DNA from: an uncultured Prevotella sp.
GTDB taxonomy: Bacteria; Bacteroidota; Bacteroidia; Bacteroidales; Bacteroidaceae
Length of the DNA: 64,000 bases
Assembly: GCA_900770395.1 (NCBI GenBank)
Contig: CAAGKM010000043.1
Span: forward strand, 284,544-348,543
Direction: 5' to 3'
Shown here: positions 6,965 through 15,103 of the stretch, piece by piece
How positions within the stretch are numbered: position 1 is the first letter of the stretch
Layout of the letters: every line of letters starts with the position of its first letter
Notes under the pieces: model-generated
What the model was told of the DNA's origin: nothing
Database searches by the model: none
The model's input: the letters and a program-made list of their open reading frames with translations, nothing else
Program-made: the position numbers and the translations under genes

Positions 6965-7199
6965 CATTCCACAATCGAAAGCCGAGATAGATTTCCTCAT
7001 CACAGACGGTCTGAATGTAATCCCGCTGGAGTGTAAGGCAGGATATACGATGAATGCCAAGAGCATGAAATCTTATAGGGATAAATATTCTCCAGTCAAA
7101 GCGCTCAGAACAAGCCTTCTGCCGTATGAACGCAATGCTGGTGGCATAGTCAACATTCCTCTTTATATGCTATTCGCAATTAATGATGAAATGAAATAA
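6965..7199 (+). pseudogene. C-terminal fragment of a DUF4143-type AAA ATPase
   Basis: The reading frame ending at 7199 gives SKAEIDFLITDGLNVIPLEC, then KSMKSYRDKYSP and GIVNIPLYMLFAI. This is the nuclease-like C-terminal part of the AAA ATPase/DUF4143 proteins, which are abundant in Prevotella. The N-terminal AAA domain (normally about 300 residues) is absent and the promoter and iterons lie immediately upstream, so an internal deletion removed most of the gene and left both ends. Not expected to be functional. Confidence 0.75.
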
Positions 7200-7228
7200 A
7201 TTCTATAAGGGGACTCTGTATCTAATGC

Positions 7229-7295
7229 TTTGCGTGAAATAAGCGGCAACAAACAAATTATGAAAGAAATTTCACGCAAATAATAATTTTTGCGA
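7229..7295 (+). terminator. 12-bp inverted repeat upstream of asnA
   Basis: tttgcgtgaaat (7229-7240) pairs perfectly with atttcacgcaaa (7269-7280) and is followed by taataattttt. It could terminate the ATPase remnant; a repressor site for asnA is an alternative. Confidence 0.5.
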
Positions 7296-7323
7296 CATTT
7301 TGCAAAGAATTAAGGGAATTCGC

Positions 7324-7354
7324 TTGCAAGTATGCAATCTTTTATGTATCTTTG
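7324..7354 (+). promoter_or_regulatory. asnA promoter
   Basis: TTG (7324-7326), 20 nt, TAtcTTTG (7347-7354). The predicted start at about 7362 gives a leader of about 40 nt. Confidence 0.7.
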
Positions 7355-7400
7355 CAAAAATTTTGTAGCTGTAAACAACAATAACACAAATTATAAGGAG

Positions 7401-8438
7401 ATGAGCAAACTCATAAAACCAAGGGATTACAAGGCTCTGCTCGACATGAAGCAGACAGAGCAGGGCATAAAACTGATAAAGGAGTTCTTTCAGCAGAACC
7501 TGAGCACAGAGCTTAGGCTGAGAAGAGTCACAGCACCGCTGTTTGTGTTGAAGGGATTAGGAATCAACGACGACCTGAATGGGGTGGAGCGTGCGGTGAC
7601 ATTCCCGATAAAGGACCTCAACGAGGCAAAGGCTGAGGTGGTGCACTCGCTTGCGAAGTGGAAACGTCTGACACTGGCGGAGTATGAGATAGAGCCAGGC
7701 TATGGCATCTACACCGACATGAACGCTATACGTGCCGACGAGGAACTGGACAATCTGCACTCGCTGTATGTTGACCAGTGGGACTGGGAGGCTGTGGTTA
7801 CACGTGAGCAGCGCACGCTGGAATATCTTAAGAACATCGTGGAGAGAATATATGCCGCCATACGCCGCACGGAGTATCTCACCTGTGAGACTTATCCGCA
7901 GATTAAGCCTTTCCTGCCCGAGAAGATTCATTTCATACACAGCGAGGAACTGCTGGAGATGTATCCCGACATGACTCCGAAGGAGCGCGAGGATGCCATC
8001 TGCAAGAAATACGGCGCTGTGTTCCTGATTGGCATTGGCGGCAAGCTCGCCAACGGTGAGAAGCACGACGGGCGCGCTCCTGACTATGACGACTGGACCA
8101 CTCCCACCGTTAACGGCATGAAGGGACTCAATGGTGACATACTGATATGGTATCCTGTGCTGGAGCGCTCATTCGAGCTGTCGTCGATGGGCATCCGTGT
8201 CGACAAGGAGGCGCTGCTGCGCCAGCTGGAGCTTGAGGGAAAGCAGGAGCAGAAGAGTCTCTACTTCCATCAGCGCCTGCTCAATGACAGCCTGCCGCTG
8301 TCCATTGGCGGCGGTATAGGTCAGAGCCGTCTGTGCATGGTGCTGCTGCAAAAGGCTCACATCGGTGAGATTCAGGCAAGCATATGGCCGGAGGACATGC
8401 GTAAAGAGTGCAAGGCATTGGGAATGCCGCTGATATAA
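7401..8438 (+). CDS. asnA: aspartate-ammonia ligase (asparagine synthetase A)
   Basis: 345 residues from the ATG at 7401, which follows aaggag directly. The longer frame from 7332 would begin inside the promoter. AsnA makes asparagine from aspartate, ammonia and ATP through an aspartyl-adenylate, in a class II aminoacyl-tRNA-synthetase-like fold. Visible blocks are LRRVTAPLFVLKGLGINDDL, SLAKWKRLTLAEYEI, GYGIYTDMNAIRADE, SLYVDQWDWE, FLIGIGGKL, DILIWYPVLERSFELSSMGI and the C-terminal LPLSIGGGIGQSRLCMVLL, which carries the motif 3 arginine. Length and motifs match the family throughout. Confidence 0.96.
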   Translation: MSKLIKPRDYKALLDMKQTEQGIKLIKEFFQQNLSTELRLRRVTAPLFVLKGLGINDDLNGVERAVTFPIKDLNEAKAEVVHSLAKWKRLTLAEYEIEPGYGIYTDMNAIRADEELDNLHSLYVDQWDWEAVVTREQRTLEYLKNIVERIYAAIRRTEYLTCETYPQIKPFLPEKIHFIHSEELLEMYPDMTPKEREDAICKKYGAVFLIGIGGKLANGEKHDGRAPDYDDWTTPTVNGMKGLNGDILIWYPVLERSFELSSMGIRVDKEALLRQLELEGKQEQKSLYFHQRLLNDSLPLSIGGGIGQSRLCMVLLQKAHIGEIQASIWPEDMRKECKALGMPLI

Positions 8439-8455
8439 AAAAATAAAAGGGAAAA

Positions 8456-10081
8456 GTGAGGAATTTCATTGTATATCTCGTTTGTGCGGCAATATTCCTT
8501 GCCGCACAAATGTTTCAGGGGTTGTCCTTTTTAGACATAGGGATGTATCTGTCAGGCTGTGAGTGGCTTGCGGATGCGCCTCTTGCCGTGTATTACCTGT
8601 GCAACTGGCTGATGACGTTCAGGGTGACCACTTTCTTTATGAACGTTTTCTCATGCGACTCATTTTTCGCCTTGCGTGTCTTCCACCTTGTCTACGTGCT
8701 TGTCACCCAGGTGGCGGTGTTCATGTATTGCAGAAAGTACATACCTGAGAAGATAATTATCCTTGGACTTGCCCTCGCCACATTGGCGCATTTCGGCGCA
8801 TACACTGAGATAAACTACAACGATTACACTATCGCGCTCCTTACTGTTGCTGTGATGATGTATCACGAGACGGTCAGGAGAGAGTCAAGCCTTTTCCTTA
8901 TGGGCAGCGGCATGGTCATAGCCGTCTCTTTCTTCTTCCGCATAGTCAACATCTCTTTCATACTTCTCCCGTTGTGGTATGGTGCTTACGTGCTGTGTAC
9001 AAAGGCGCAGAGCCTCAGACAAGTGGCTCTGCAATGCTGGTGGTTCGGCTGCGGTGTGGCTTTGGGTACTGTCATGATGTTGGGCATTATATATGCCGAT
9101 GGCATGATGCCGGCTTTCTCGCTGTTGGTGAGCGACCTTGCCGTGATGGGCGGCGATTCCTCTGACCCCCACTCACCGGTTGTCGTGATTGTTAGCTTCT
9201 TCAATCTTCACCTTGGCGAGGTGAAGTCAATATCCGTAGTCCTCCTGATATTCCTCCTTCTGTTGTGGGTGAACACCAGGGCTAAGAGTAGGAAAAAACA
9301 GGCGGCAAACATAATGTTGGGACTTATGCTGGTGTTCAACATGAGGTATATGGACCCGCCGTCGAACTACACCGTGGGGCTGTGCATCCTCGCCTTTTTG
9401 CTGGTGCTCACTGTCAGCAGGGTGTCAGATGAGATAAAAAGGCTCTATGTCCTGGCATTCTTCATCCCGCTGCTGATGCCGCTGGGCAGCAATGCCGAGC
9501 CTGAGTTCTACGGCAAGGACTTGTGCTTCCTCACCCTGCCTTTGGCGCTCTATGTGATAAACACCGAGGTGATGCGCCATAAGGCGTGGCGTATCTCAGC
9601 CCTGACGTGTCTCATGGCGCTGTGCGCTGGATTCCTGCTCACCAATCTCACCCGTCACATGATGGAGGAGGCGAACCGTCTGCGATGCCTTTATGGTGTT
9701 GCCCCCCCTAAGGCGCACTGCATCCTCACCAACCGTGAGAATGCCGACCTTAACAATAAATTGTTCCATGACCTTCGCCCTTTGATTGAGGATGGAAGCT
9801 ACATGTATTGCGATTTTTCCCCCACAGTGGTGCCCCTTTTAAACTGCCGTCCATACGCAGTGTTTTCCACCGTATTCACCTCCAACACAATGAACGGCCG
9901 GTATATTGACGTGGCTCACGGCGCCACCCTCAAACTTCCGCTGATGCTTCTGAGAAAAGACAACGACGAGCCGAGGAGGCGGCATGTGGTGGACTGCCTG
10001 AAGAGAAAATCCCGTTATGGCAAGATATGGGAGGATGATGACTATGTGCTCCTGAAACCAATAGCGTATCCTTGCCGATGA
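8456..10081 (+). CDS. polytopic membrane protein, GT-C-like
   Basis: 541 residues from a GTG start at 8456, 17 nt after asnA, with aaaaggg just upstream. About ten to eleven hydrophobic segments fill residues 1-410, with short acidic or aromatic loops (YTEINYNDYTIALL, MRYMDPPSNYTVG). A soluble tail of about 130 residues follows, facing one side of the membrane. This layout resembles GT-C glycosyltransferases that use polyprenyl-phosphate sugars, but I see no diagnostic acidic motif, so the assignment is tentative. Probably cotranscribed with asnA. Transcription seems to stop at a terminator lying inside the 3' end of dnaX. Confidence 0.7.
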   Translation: MRNFIVYLVCAAIFLAAQMFQGLSFLDIGMYLSGCEWLADAPLAVYYLCNWLMTFRVTTFFMNVFSCDSFFALRVFHLVYVLVTQVAVFMYCRKYIPEKIIILGLALATLAHFGAYTEINYNDYTIALLTVAVMMYHETVRRESSLFLMGSGMVIAVSFFFRIVNISFILLPLWYGAYVLCTKAQSLRQVALQCWWFGCGVALGTVMMLGIIYADGMMPAFSLLVSDLAVMGGDSSDPHSPVVVIVSFFNLHLGEVKSISVVLLIFLLLLWVNTRAKSRKKQAANIMLGLMLVFNMRYMDPPSNYTVGLCILAFLLVLTVSRVSDEIKRLYVLAFFIPLLMPLGSNAEPEFYGKDLCFLTLPLALYVINTEVMRHKAWRISALTCLMALCAGFLLTNLTRHMMEEANRLRCLYGVAPPKAHCILTNRENADLNNKLFHDLRPLIEDGSYMYCDFSPTVVPLLNCRPYAVFSTVFTSNTMNGRYIDVAHGATLKLPLMLLRKDNDEPRRRHVVDCLKRKSRYGKIWEDDDYVLLKPIAYPCR

Positions 10082-10087
10082 CAAGTG

Positions 10088-11944
10088 TTAAGCAAGCTCA
10101 AGTCCGAACATTTCCCGCAGTTGATTGACTGCGGGATTTTTCTTGCTCATCTGCTCATACACCTCAGCGTCGGAGAGAATCTTCACTTTCTCGTGAGGAG
10201 CGGCAAGACGGATGCTGATGTCTATGGTCTGGTTCTTGAGGTCGCGGCGCAGAGTGTTGGCTATGTTGCCGCGGATTTGTGCTAACTGGTCGGCAATGAT
10301 TTGGTTGTCGGCGAGAACCTCAATGTGTGGAAAGTCGAGAATCTTTGGTGTGATGTTTTTCATGCGCAGCGCGATGGCGCTGAGGCTCGGCGGCATGCGG
10401 TTGCACATTGACAGCCACACAAGCTCGAGGTCGTCCTGGGTGAACGGGGCGTTGGCTTCCGCAGGGGCTTCGGGTGAAGTTGTGGTGGCTGTGGTGTTGG
10501 CTGCTGTACTCTCAGCTGCAACAGCGGTGTCGGCAGCTGCAGTATCGATTGTTGCTTCCTGTTGCTGGGTTGCGGCATTGCGCATGGCATTCCACGAGAA
10601 TCCCCCGCTCTTGAGGCGCGGGCGGCCGGAGGTGGTGTAGGATGAGACTGTGGGAGTAGGGGATGTGGAAATGGTAGGAGCAGTAGGAGATTTATGCTCC
10701 ATGGTTTTTATGGGCGCAGTGGTTTTTGCCACGTCAACAGCCGGAGCTACCTGCGGGGCTCTCTTCATTTCGGGCTGTTGTTGCGTGGTAAGTATCTTAA
10801 ACAGGGTTTTCAGTCTGTTGGGGCGGCGCCCCGCGCTCACTCCGTCGTCGGGCTGCGTGATTTGCGCAATCTCAATGAGAGTGAGCTCCACCAATAGGCG
10901 CTTGTTGCTGCTCTGGCGGTAGTTGATGTCGCACTGGTTGGTGTAGCGCAGTGCCTGGTAGAGGAAACGGGTGTCGGCTTTCTTTGCCTGCTCCTTGAAG
11001 CGCTCGCGTTGCTGTGCGCTTACCTCGAGCAGAGGCAGCGTGCTCTCGTCCTTGGCAAGGAGCACGTTGCGTATGTGCTTCGCCAGTCCCATGATGAGCT
11101 GTCCGCCGTCGAAACCGTTGTTGATGATGCCGTTGAGCAGCACCATGATGTCGCTCACCTTGTTTTGCAGGCTGAGGTCGATGATGTTGAAATAGTTGTC
11201 GGAGTCGAGCACGTTGAGGTCCTCAATCACTTTCTGATAAGTAATGTTGCCCTGACAGAAGCTGGCGCACTGGTCGAACACCGACAGGGCATCGCGCATT
11301 CCGCCGTCTGCCTTCTCGGCAATCACCGCCAATGCCTCTTCCTCATAGGTATATCCCTCCTTCTCGGCTACCTTTTTCAGATGGGCAATGGTGTCCTGCA
11401 CCGTCATGCGCTCGAAGTCGTAGATTTGGCAGCGTGAGAGGATGGTTGGCAGAATCTTGTGCTTCTCGGTGGTGGCGAGGATGAAGATGACGTGTGCGGG
11501 CGGCTCCTCAAGGGTCTTGAGGAAAGCGTTGAACGCTGCTGTGGAGAGCATGTGCACCTCGTCGATGATAAACACCTTGTACTTGCCGAGCTGCGGCGGT
11601 ATTCGTGTCTGCTCCATGAGCGTCTTGATGTGCTCCACGGAGTTGTTGCTGGCGGCGTCGAGCTCGAAGATGTTGAGCGAGCGCTGCTCGTTGAACGAGC
11701 GGCAGCTCTCGCACTCGTTGCACGCCTCGCCGTCGGCTGTGGGCGACTGGCAGTTGATTGCCTTGGCGAAGATGCGGGCACAAGTGGTCTTGCCCACTCC
11801 GCGTGGTCCGCAGAACAGGTAGGCATGCGCCAGCTTGCCGCTCCTCACGGCATTCTTCAGCGTCTGCGTCAGTGCCTGCTGTCCCACAACACTGTCGAAT
11901 GTCGTGGGACGGTATTTGCGGGCGGATACTATGTATTCTTCCAT
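10088..11944 (-). CDS. dnaX: DNA polymerase III subunit gamma/tau
   Basis: 618 residues. DnaX is the clamp-loader ATPase that opens the beta clamp and, as tau, tethers polymerase cores. Walker A GPRGVGKT is at residues 46-53, four zinc-binding cysteines at about 65, 75, 78 and 81 (NCQ...CNECESC), Walker B IIDEVHML at about 120, and sensor 1 ILATTEKHKILPTILSRC after it. A Pro/Thr/Ala-rich linker spans about 395-495, followed by a conserved tail. The gene follows coaW by 46 nt on the same strand. Its last codons overlap a terminator serving the convergent gene. No obvious slippery A-run for a gamma frameshift was noticed. Confidence 0.96.
   Translation of the reverse strand: MEEYIVSARKYRPTTFDSVVGQQALTQTLKNAVRSGKLAHAYLFCGPRGVGKTTCARIFAKAINCQSPTADGEACNECESCRSFNEQRSLNIFELDAASNNSVEHIKTLMEQTRIPPQLGKYKVFIIDEVHMLSTAAFNAFLKTLEEPPAHVIFILATTEKHKILPTILSRCQIYDFERMTVQDTIAHLKKVAEKEGYTYEEEALAVIAEKADGGMRDALSVFDQCASFCQGNITYQKVIEDLNVLDSDNYFNIIDLSLQNKVSDIMVLLNGIINNGFDGGQLIMGLAKHIRNVLLAKDESTLPLLEVSAQQRERFKEQAKKADTRFLYQALRYTNQCDINYRQSSNKRLLVELTLIEIAQITQPDDGVSAGRRPNRLKTLFKILTTQQQPEMKRAPQVAPAVDVAKTTAPIKTMEHKSPTAPTISTSPTPTVSSYTTSGRPRLKSGGFSWNAMRNAATQQQEATIDTAAADTAVAAESTAANTTATTTSPEAPAEANAPFTQDDLELVWLSMCNRMPPSLSAIALRMKNITPKILDFPHIEVLADNQIIADQLAQIRGNIANTLRRDLKNQTIDISIRLAAPHEKVKILSDAEVYEQMSKKNPAVNQLREMFGLELA
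10113..10142 (+). terminator. terminator for 8456-10081 inside the dnaX 3' end
   Basis: tcccgcagt / actgcggga (10113-10121, 10128-10136) with a 6-nt loop, followed on the plus strand by TTTTTCTTG. It lies within the last 20 codons of dnaX on the other strand, so one stretch of DNA serves as coding sequence and as terminator. Confidence 0.75.
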
Positions 11945-11990
11945 ATTGCTATATTTTTTATTTCTTAAAGCTAAAGATGTTGTCGGTTCT

Positions 11991-12821
11991 CTAACTTCTT
12001 ATTTCCTTTATATATTTCAGCGCGGCGCCAAGCGCGGTGCAGAACTCGGCGTGGTCGGGCACGATGAATCTCACGTTGTAGAGCTTCTCAACCATGGGGA
12101 ATATCTCGTTGGTGAGGGGCAGCATGGTGAGGTTGCCTATCATTATGAAATCACGGATGCCGGTGCCAAGGCCTGCGAGTACGGCTGCGGAGCATGCCGA
12201 CTGCAGTACGAGCCACACGATGCCCTTTGCCACATCCTCCTGGGCGGCGTTGTTCATGGCGTTGCCGAAGAGTGATGCTGTGGCGTCCATGGGGAGTCCC
12301 GGCAGCGGTTCGGCGGAGATGTCGCCGATGAGAAGGTTTATCTTTGATATGTCGCCGTTGAGCCCGAGGTCGGACACCTCGTTGATGTTGGAGGTGTTGA
12401 GCAGCAGGCGCGACAGTCCCTGAAGCGTGCCGCCGCCAACGCCTATGCCTCCTATGTGGCTCACGGTGCCGTGATCGTATTTCACAAACGAGGTGCCGGT
12501 GCCCATGCTCACGATGACGGCGCGTTTAAGCCCAGTCTCGTAGATAGCGCCCAGACCGTTGGCGTCGAACTCACCCACCTTCGTAGTGGGAAGCCCGTAG
12601 ATATTATCTTTGACGTAGGCGGCGCCCACACCGGTGAGCATCACGTGCTCGATGTCCTCTAATGTGAGATTGTTGTTGTAGAGGTATTTGCCGAAAGCGC
12701 CGTAGAGCGATGTGATGGGGTCGACAGCCGTGATGCGGATGCTCGACTGTATCTTGCCGCCCGAGAAACCCACAATCTTTGTGGTGCTTATGCCCACGTC
12801 AATACCTATAACCGTTTTCAT
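11991..12821 (-). CDS. coaW: type II pantothenate kinase
   Basis: 276 residues. It phosphorylates pantothenate, the first step of coenzyme A synthesis. The ASKHA-fold signatures are visible: N-terminal phosphate-binding GIDVGISTTKIVG (residues 6-18), VMLTGVGAAYV, the GEFDANGLGAIY segment typical of type II enzymes, VSMGTGTSFVKY, and the GGIGVGGGTLQGLSRLLL motif. The C-terminus (IMIGNLTMLP, ALGAALKYI) also fits. It lies just upstream of dnaX on the same strand. Type II kinases are generally not inhibited by CoA (family knowledge). Confidence 0.93.
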   Translation of the reverse strand: MKTVIGIDVGISTTKIVGFSGGKIQSSIRITAVDPITSLYGAFGKYLYNNNLTLEDIEHVMLTGVGAAYVKDNIYGLPTTKVGEFDANGLGAIYETGLKRAVIVSMGTGTSFVKYDHGTVSHIGGIGVGGGTLQGLSRLLLNTSNINEVSDLGLNGDISKINLLIGDISAEPLPGLPMDATASLFGNAMNNAAQEDVAKGIVWLVLQSACSAAVLAGLGTGIRDFIMIGNLTMLPLTNEIFPMVEKLYNVRFIVPDHAEFCTALGAALKYIKEIRS

Positions 12822-12964
12822 TGATCTTTTCGTTAGTGTTGAGTGTTTTATGTTTTTACGTTATCTTCCGCCTTTGTCATCCACAGTTTTCCGGCTGCAA
12901 TCCGAAAGAGATTTGAGCAAGCCCGGCTCTTCTATCGGTTCTCGTGAAAATCCTCTGACCTTTT

Positions 12965-13021
12965 ATAAAAAAGGAAACCCTCTTGGAAGTAAGTTGAAAA
13001 ATCAACACTAAACCAAGAGGG
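12965..13021 (-). terminator. terminator of the tRNA-Phe gene
   Basis: ccctcttgg / ccaagaggg (12978-12986, 13013-13021) with an inner gttga/tcaac helix. Read on the minus strand it is followed by TTTCCTTTTTT. Confidence 0.8.
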
Positions 13022-13037
13022 CTAATGAAAGGAGGAG

Positions 13038-13110
13038 TGGTGCCACCAGGAATCGAACCGGGGACACAAGGATTTTCAGTCCTTTGCTCTACCAACTGAG
13101 CTATGGCACC
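13038..13110 (-). tRNA. tRNA-Phe (anticodon GAA)
   Basis: The 73-nt minus-strand cloverleaf starts GGTGCCATAGCTCAGTTGG. The acceptor stem GGTGCCA pairs with TGGCACC and the discriminator is A. The anticodon loop CTGAAAA puts GAA at 13077-13075, and the T-loop GGTTCGATTCC is standard. CCA is not encoded. It is a single-gene unit with its own promoter (13134-13141) and terminator. Confidence 0.97.
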
Positions 13111-13133
13111 TCCGTTATTTCTTAAATGCGGTG

Positions 13134-13141
13134 CAAAGGTA
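13134..13141 (-). promoter_or_regulatory. tRNA-Phe promoter
   Basis: TAccTTTG then C on the minus strand, 24 nt before the mature 5' end. Confidence 0.65.
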
Positions 13142-13212
13142 CTGCTTTTTTTTGAGCCCACCAAATGTTTTGCGCATTTTTTTTAGTAAATCCTCTTTTT
13201 TTTCGCTTTTGG

Positions 13213-14277
13213 TTACAAAAGCGGGTTCCAACCCTGTGCTTTCAGCTCAAACTCGTTGTCGTCGCGGCTCACGAGCACGGTGCCCAGTTCGGGGCGTGTG
13301 ATGTGACCTATGAGCTTCACATCGTCTATCTGCTGAATCTTCTCATGGTCGCCTATTGGCACTGTGAACAGCAGCTCGTAGTCTTCGCCGCCGTTGAGTG
13401 CGCAGGTGGTCACGTTCATGTTGAGCTCCTCTGCCATCACCGCTGTCTGATAGTCGATGGGGATGTTTTTCTCGAAGATGCGGCAGCCCACGTTGCTCTG
13501 CTTGCAGATGTGGAGTAACTCGCTTGACAGTCCGTCGCTGATGTCCATCATGGCTGTTGGGCGTATGCCTGCCTGGCGCAGACGCTCTATGATGTCGCCG
13601 CGCGCCTCAGTCTTGAGCTGGCGCTGCAGCAGGTATTCCTTTCCGGCAAAGTCGGGCTGGAAGTGGCTCAGTTCCTCAAGCATGCGCTTGTCGTTTTTCT
13701 TGCGTGCCTCGTCCACCTGCTGGTAGTACACCGACTTCTCGCGCTCCAGCAGCTGCAGTCCCATGTATGCCGCGCCGAGGTCTCCGCTCACGCACACGAG
13801 ATCGGTTTCCTTGGCACCGTTGCGGTAGACGATGTCGCCCTCTGCCGCCTCACCGATGCAGGTGATGCTGATGGCAAGTCCCGTGACCGACGATGTGGTG
13901 TCACCGCCAATGATGTCCACTCCCCACTTGTCGCATGCCATGCGCAATCCATGGTAGAGCATCTCCATGTCCTCCACGGTGAAGCGCTTGCTCAACGCCA
14001 CGCTCACTGTCATCTGGCGCGGGGTGCCGTTCATGGCGAACACGTCGCTGATGTTCACCATCGCCGCCTTGTAGCCTAAGTGCTCAAGGTCGATATAAGT
14101 AAGGTCGAAGTGTACTCCCTCCATCAGCATGTCGGTGGTGACGAGCACCTGCTTGTCGGGGTAGGAGAGTACAGCGCAGTCGTCGCCCACGCCGTACTTT
14201 GTTGATATGTTTTTTTTCTCAATGTCTTTTGTGAGATGCGAGATAAGCCCGAACTCACCAAGTTTCGCTATGTCCAT
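13213..14277 (-). CDS. thiL: thiamine-monophosphate kinase
   Basis: 354 residues. ThiL converts thiamine phosphate to thiamine diphosphate with ATP, a PurM-like dimer fold. Seen are GEFGLISHL at the N-terminus, GVGDDCAVL (nucleotide and metal binding), VTTDMLMEGVHFDL, AAMVNISDVFAMNGTPRQM, IIGGDTTSS, VSGDLGAAYMGLQLL, AMMDISDGLSSELLHIC and ALNGGEDYELLFTV. Every expected motif is present. It is the last gene of a five-gene minus-strand unit, 16 nt after punA, and is followed by the independent tRNA-Phe unit. Confidence 0.95.
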   Translation of the reverse strand: MDIAKLGEFGLISHLTKDIEKKNISTKYGVGDDCAVLSYPDKQVLVTTDMLMEGVHFDLTYIDLEHLGYKAAMVNISDVFAMNGTPRQMTVSVALSKRFTVEDMEMLYHGLRMACDKWGVDIIGGDTTSSVTGLAISITCIGEAAEGDIVYRNGAKETDLVCVSGDLGAAYMGLQLLEREKSVYYQQVDEARKKNDKRMLEELSHFQPDFAGKEYLLQRQLKTEARGDIIERLRQAGIRPTAMMDISDGLSSELLHICKQSNVGCRIFEKNIPIDYQTAVMAEELNMNVTTCALNGGEDYELLFTVPIGDHEKIQQIDDVKLIGHITRPELGTVLVSRDDNEFELKAQGWNPLL

Positions 14278-14293
14278 ATATATTAATAATGTA

Positions 14294-15103
14294 TTAACTC
14301 CTCCTGATCATTTCACGCATGATCTCGGTCATGAGCGGCTGTGCGCGGTTGGCTGCCTCCTGCACCTCCTCGTGGCTCACCTCCACTGGTGTGTCCTCAA
14401 GTCCCAGGTCGGTGATGATGCTCACTCCGAAAGTCTTGATGCCGCAGTGGTGTGCCACGATAACCTCAGGCACTGTGCTCATGCCTACGGCGTCGCCGCC
14501 CATGCGGTGGTACATCTTATACTCGGCAGGGGTCTCAAACGTTGGTCCCTGTACGCCGATGTACACACCCTCAACCAGACGTATGTTCTTTTCTTTAGCT
14601 ATCTCCTTTGCAAGGGCAATAAGCTTCAGGTCGTAGGTCTCGTGCATGTCGGGGAAGCGTGGACCTGTGGGGAAGTTCTTGCCGCGCAGCGGATGCTCGG
14701 GGAAGAAGTTAATGTGGTCGGTGATAAGCATGAGGTCGCCAATCTTGAACTCTGGGTTCATGCCTCCGGATGCGTTGCTCACAAATAGGGTTTTGATGCC
14801 TAATTCGTACATCACGCGTATCGGGAATGTCACCTCCTTCATGCTGTAGCCCTCGTAGAAGTGGAAGCGGCCCTGCATTGCCATGATGTCCTTGCCGCCG
14901 AGCTTTCCGAAGATGAGCTTTCCCGAGTGTCCCTCCACCGTCGACACGGGGAAGTTTGGTATCTCACTGTAGGCAAACTCGTAGGTGTCAGTTATTTCTG
15001 AAGCTAATTGTCCGAGACCTGTTCCCAATATTATCGCTGTTGCCGGGCTTGTGGTCATTCTTGCCTTTAGCCAGGATGCTGTTTCTTGAATTCTTTCGTA
15101 CAT
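14294..15103 (-). CDS. punA: purine nucleoside phosphorylase (PNP-I, trimeric type)
   Basis: 269 residues. It cleaves purine (deoxy)nucleosides with phosphate for purine salvage. Motifs are IILGTGLGQLASEI (phosphate loop), VSTVEGHSGKLIFG with the catalytic-site His, MQGRFHFYEGY, VSNASGGMNPEF, GVYIGVQGPTFETPAEY (base-site Glu), GGDAVGMSTVPEVIVA and SIITDLGL with the purine-binding position. The start codon lies 116 nt inside the 3' end of lpxK in another frame, and the conserved PNP N-terminus supports this start. Confidence 0.94.
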   Translation of the reverse strand: MYERIQETASWLKARMTTSPATAIILGTGLGQLASEITDTYEFAYSEIPNFPVSTVEGHSGKLIFGKLGGKDIMAMQGRFHFYEGYSMKEVTFPIRVMYELGIKTLFVSNASGGMNPEFKIGDLMLITDHINFFPEHPLRGKNFPTGPRFPDMHETYDLKLIALAKEIAKEKNIRLVEGVYIGVQGPTFETPAEYKMYHRMGGDAVGMSTVPEVIVAHHCGIKTFGVSIITDLGLEDTPVEVSHEEVQEAANRAQPLMTEIMREMIRRS

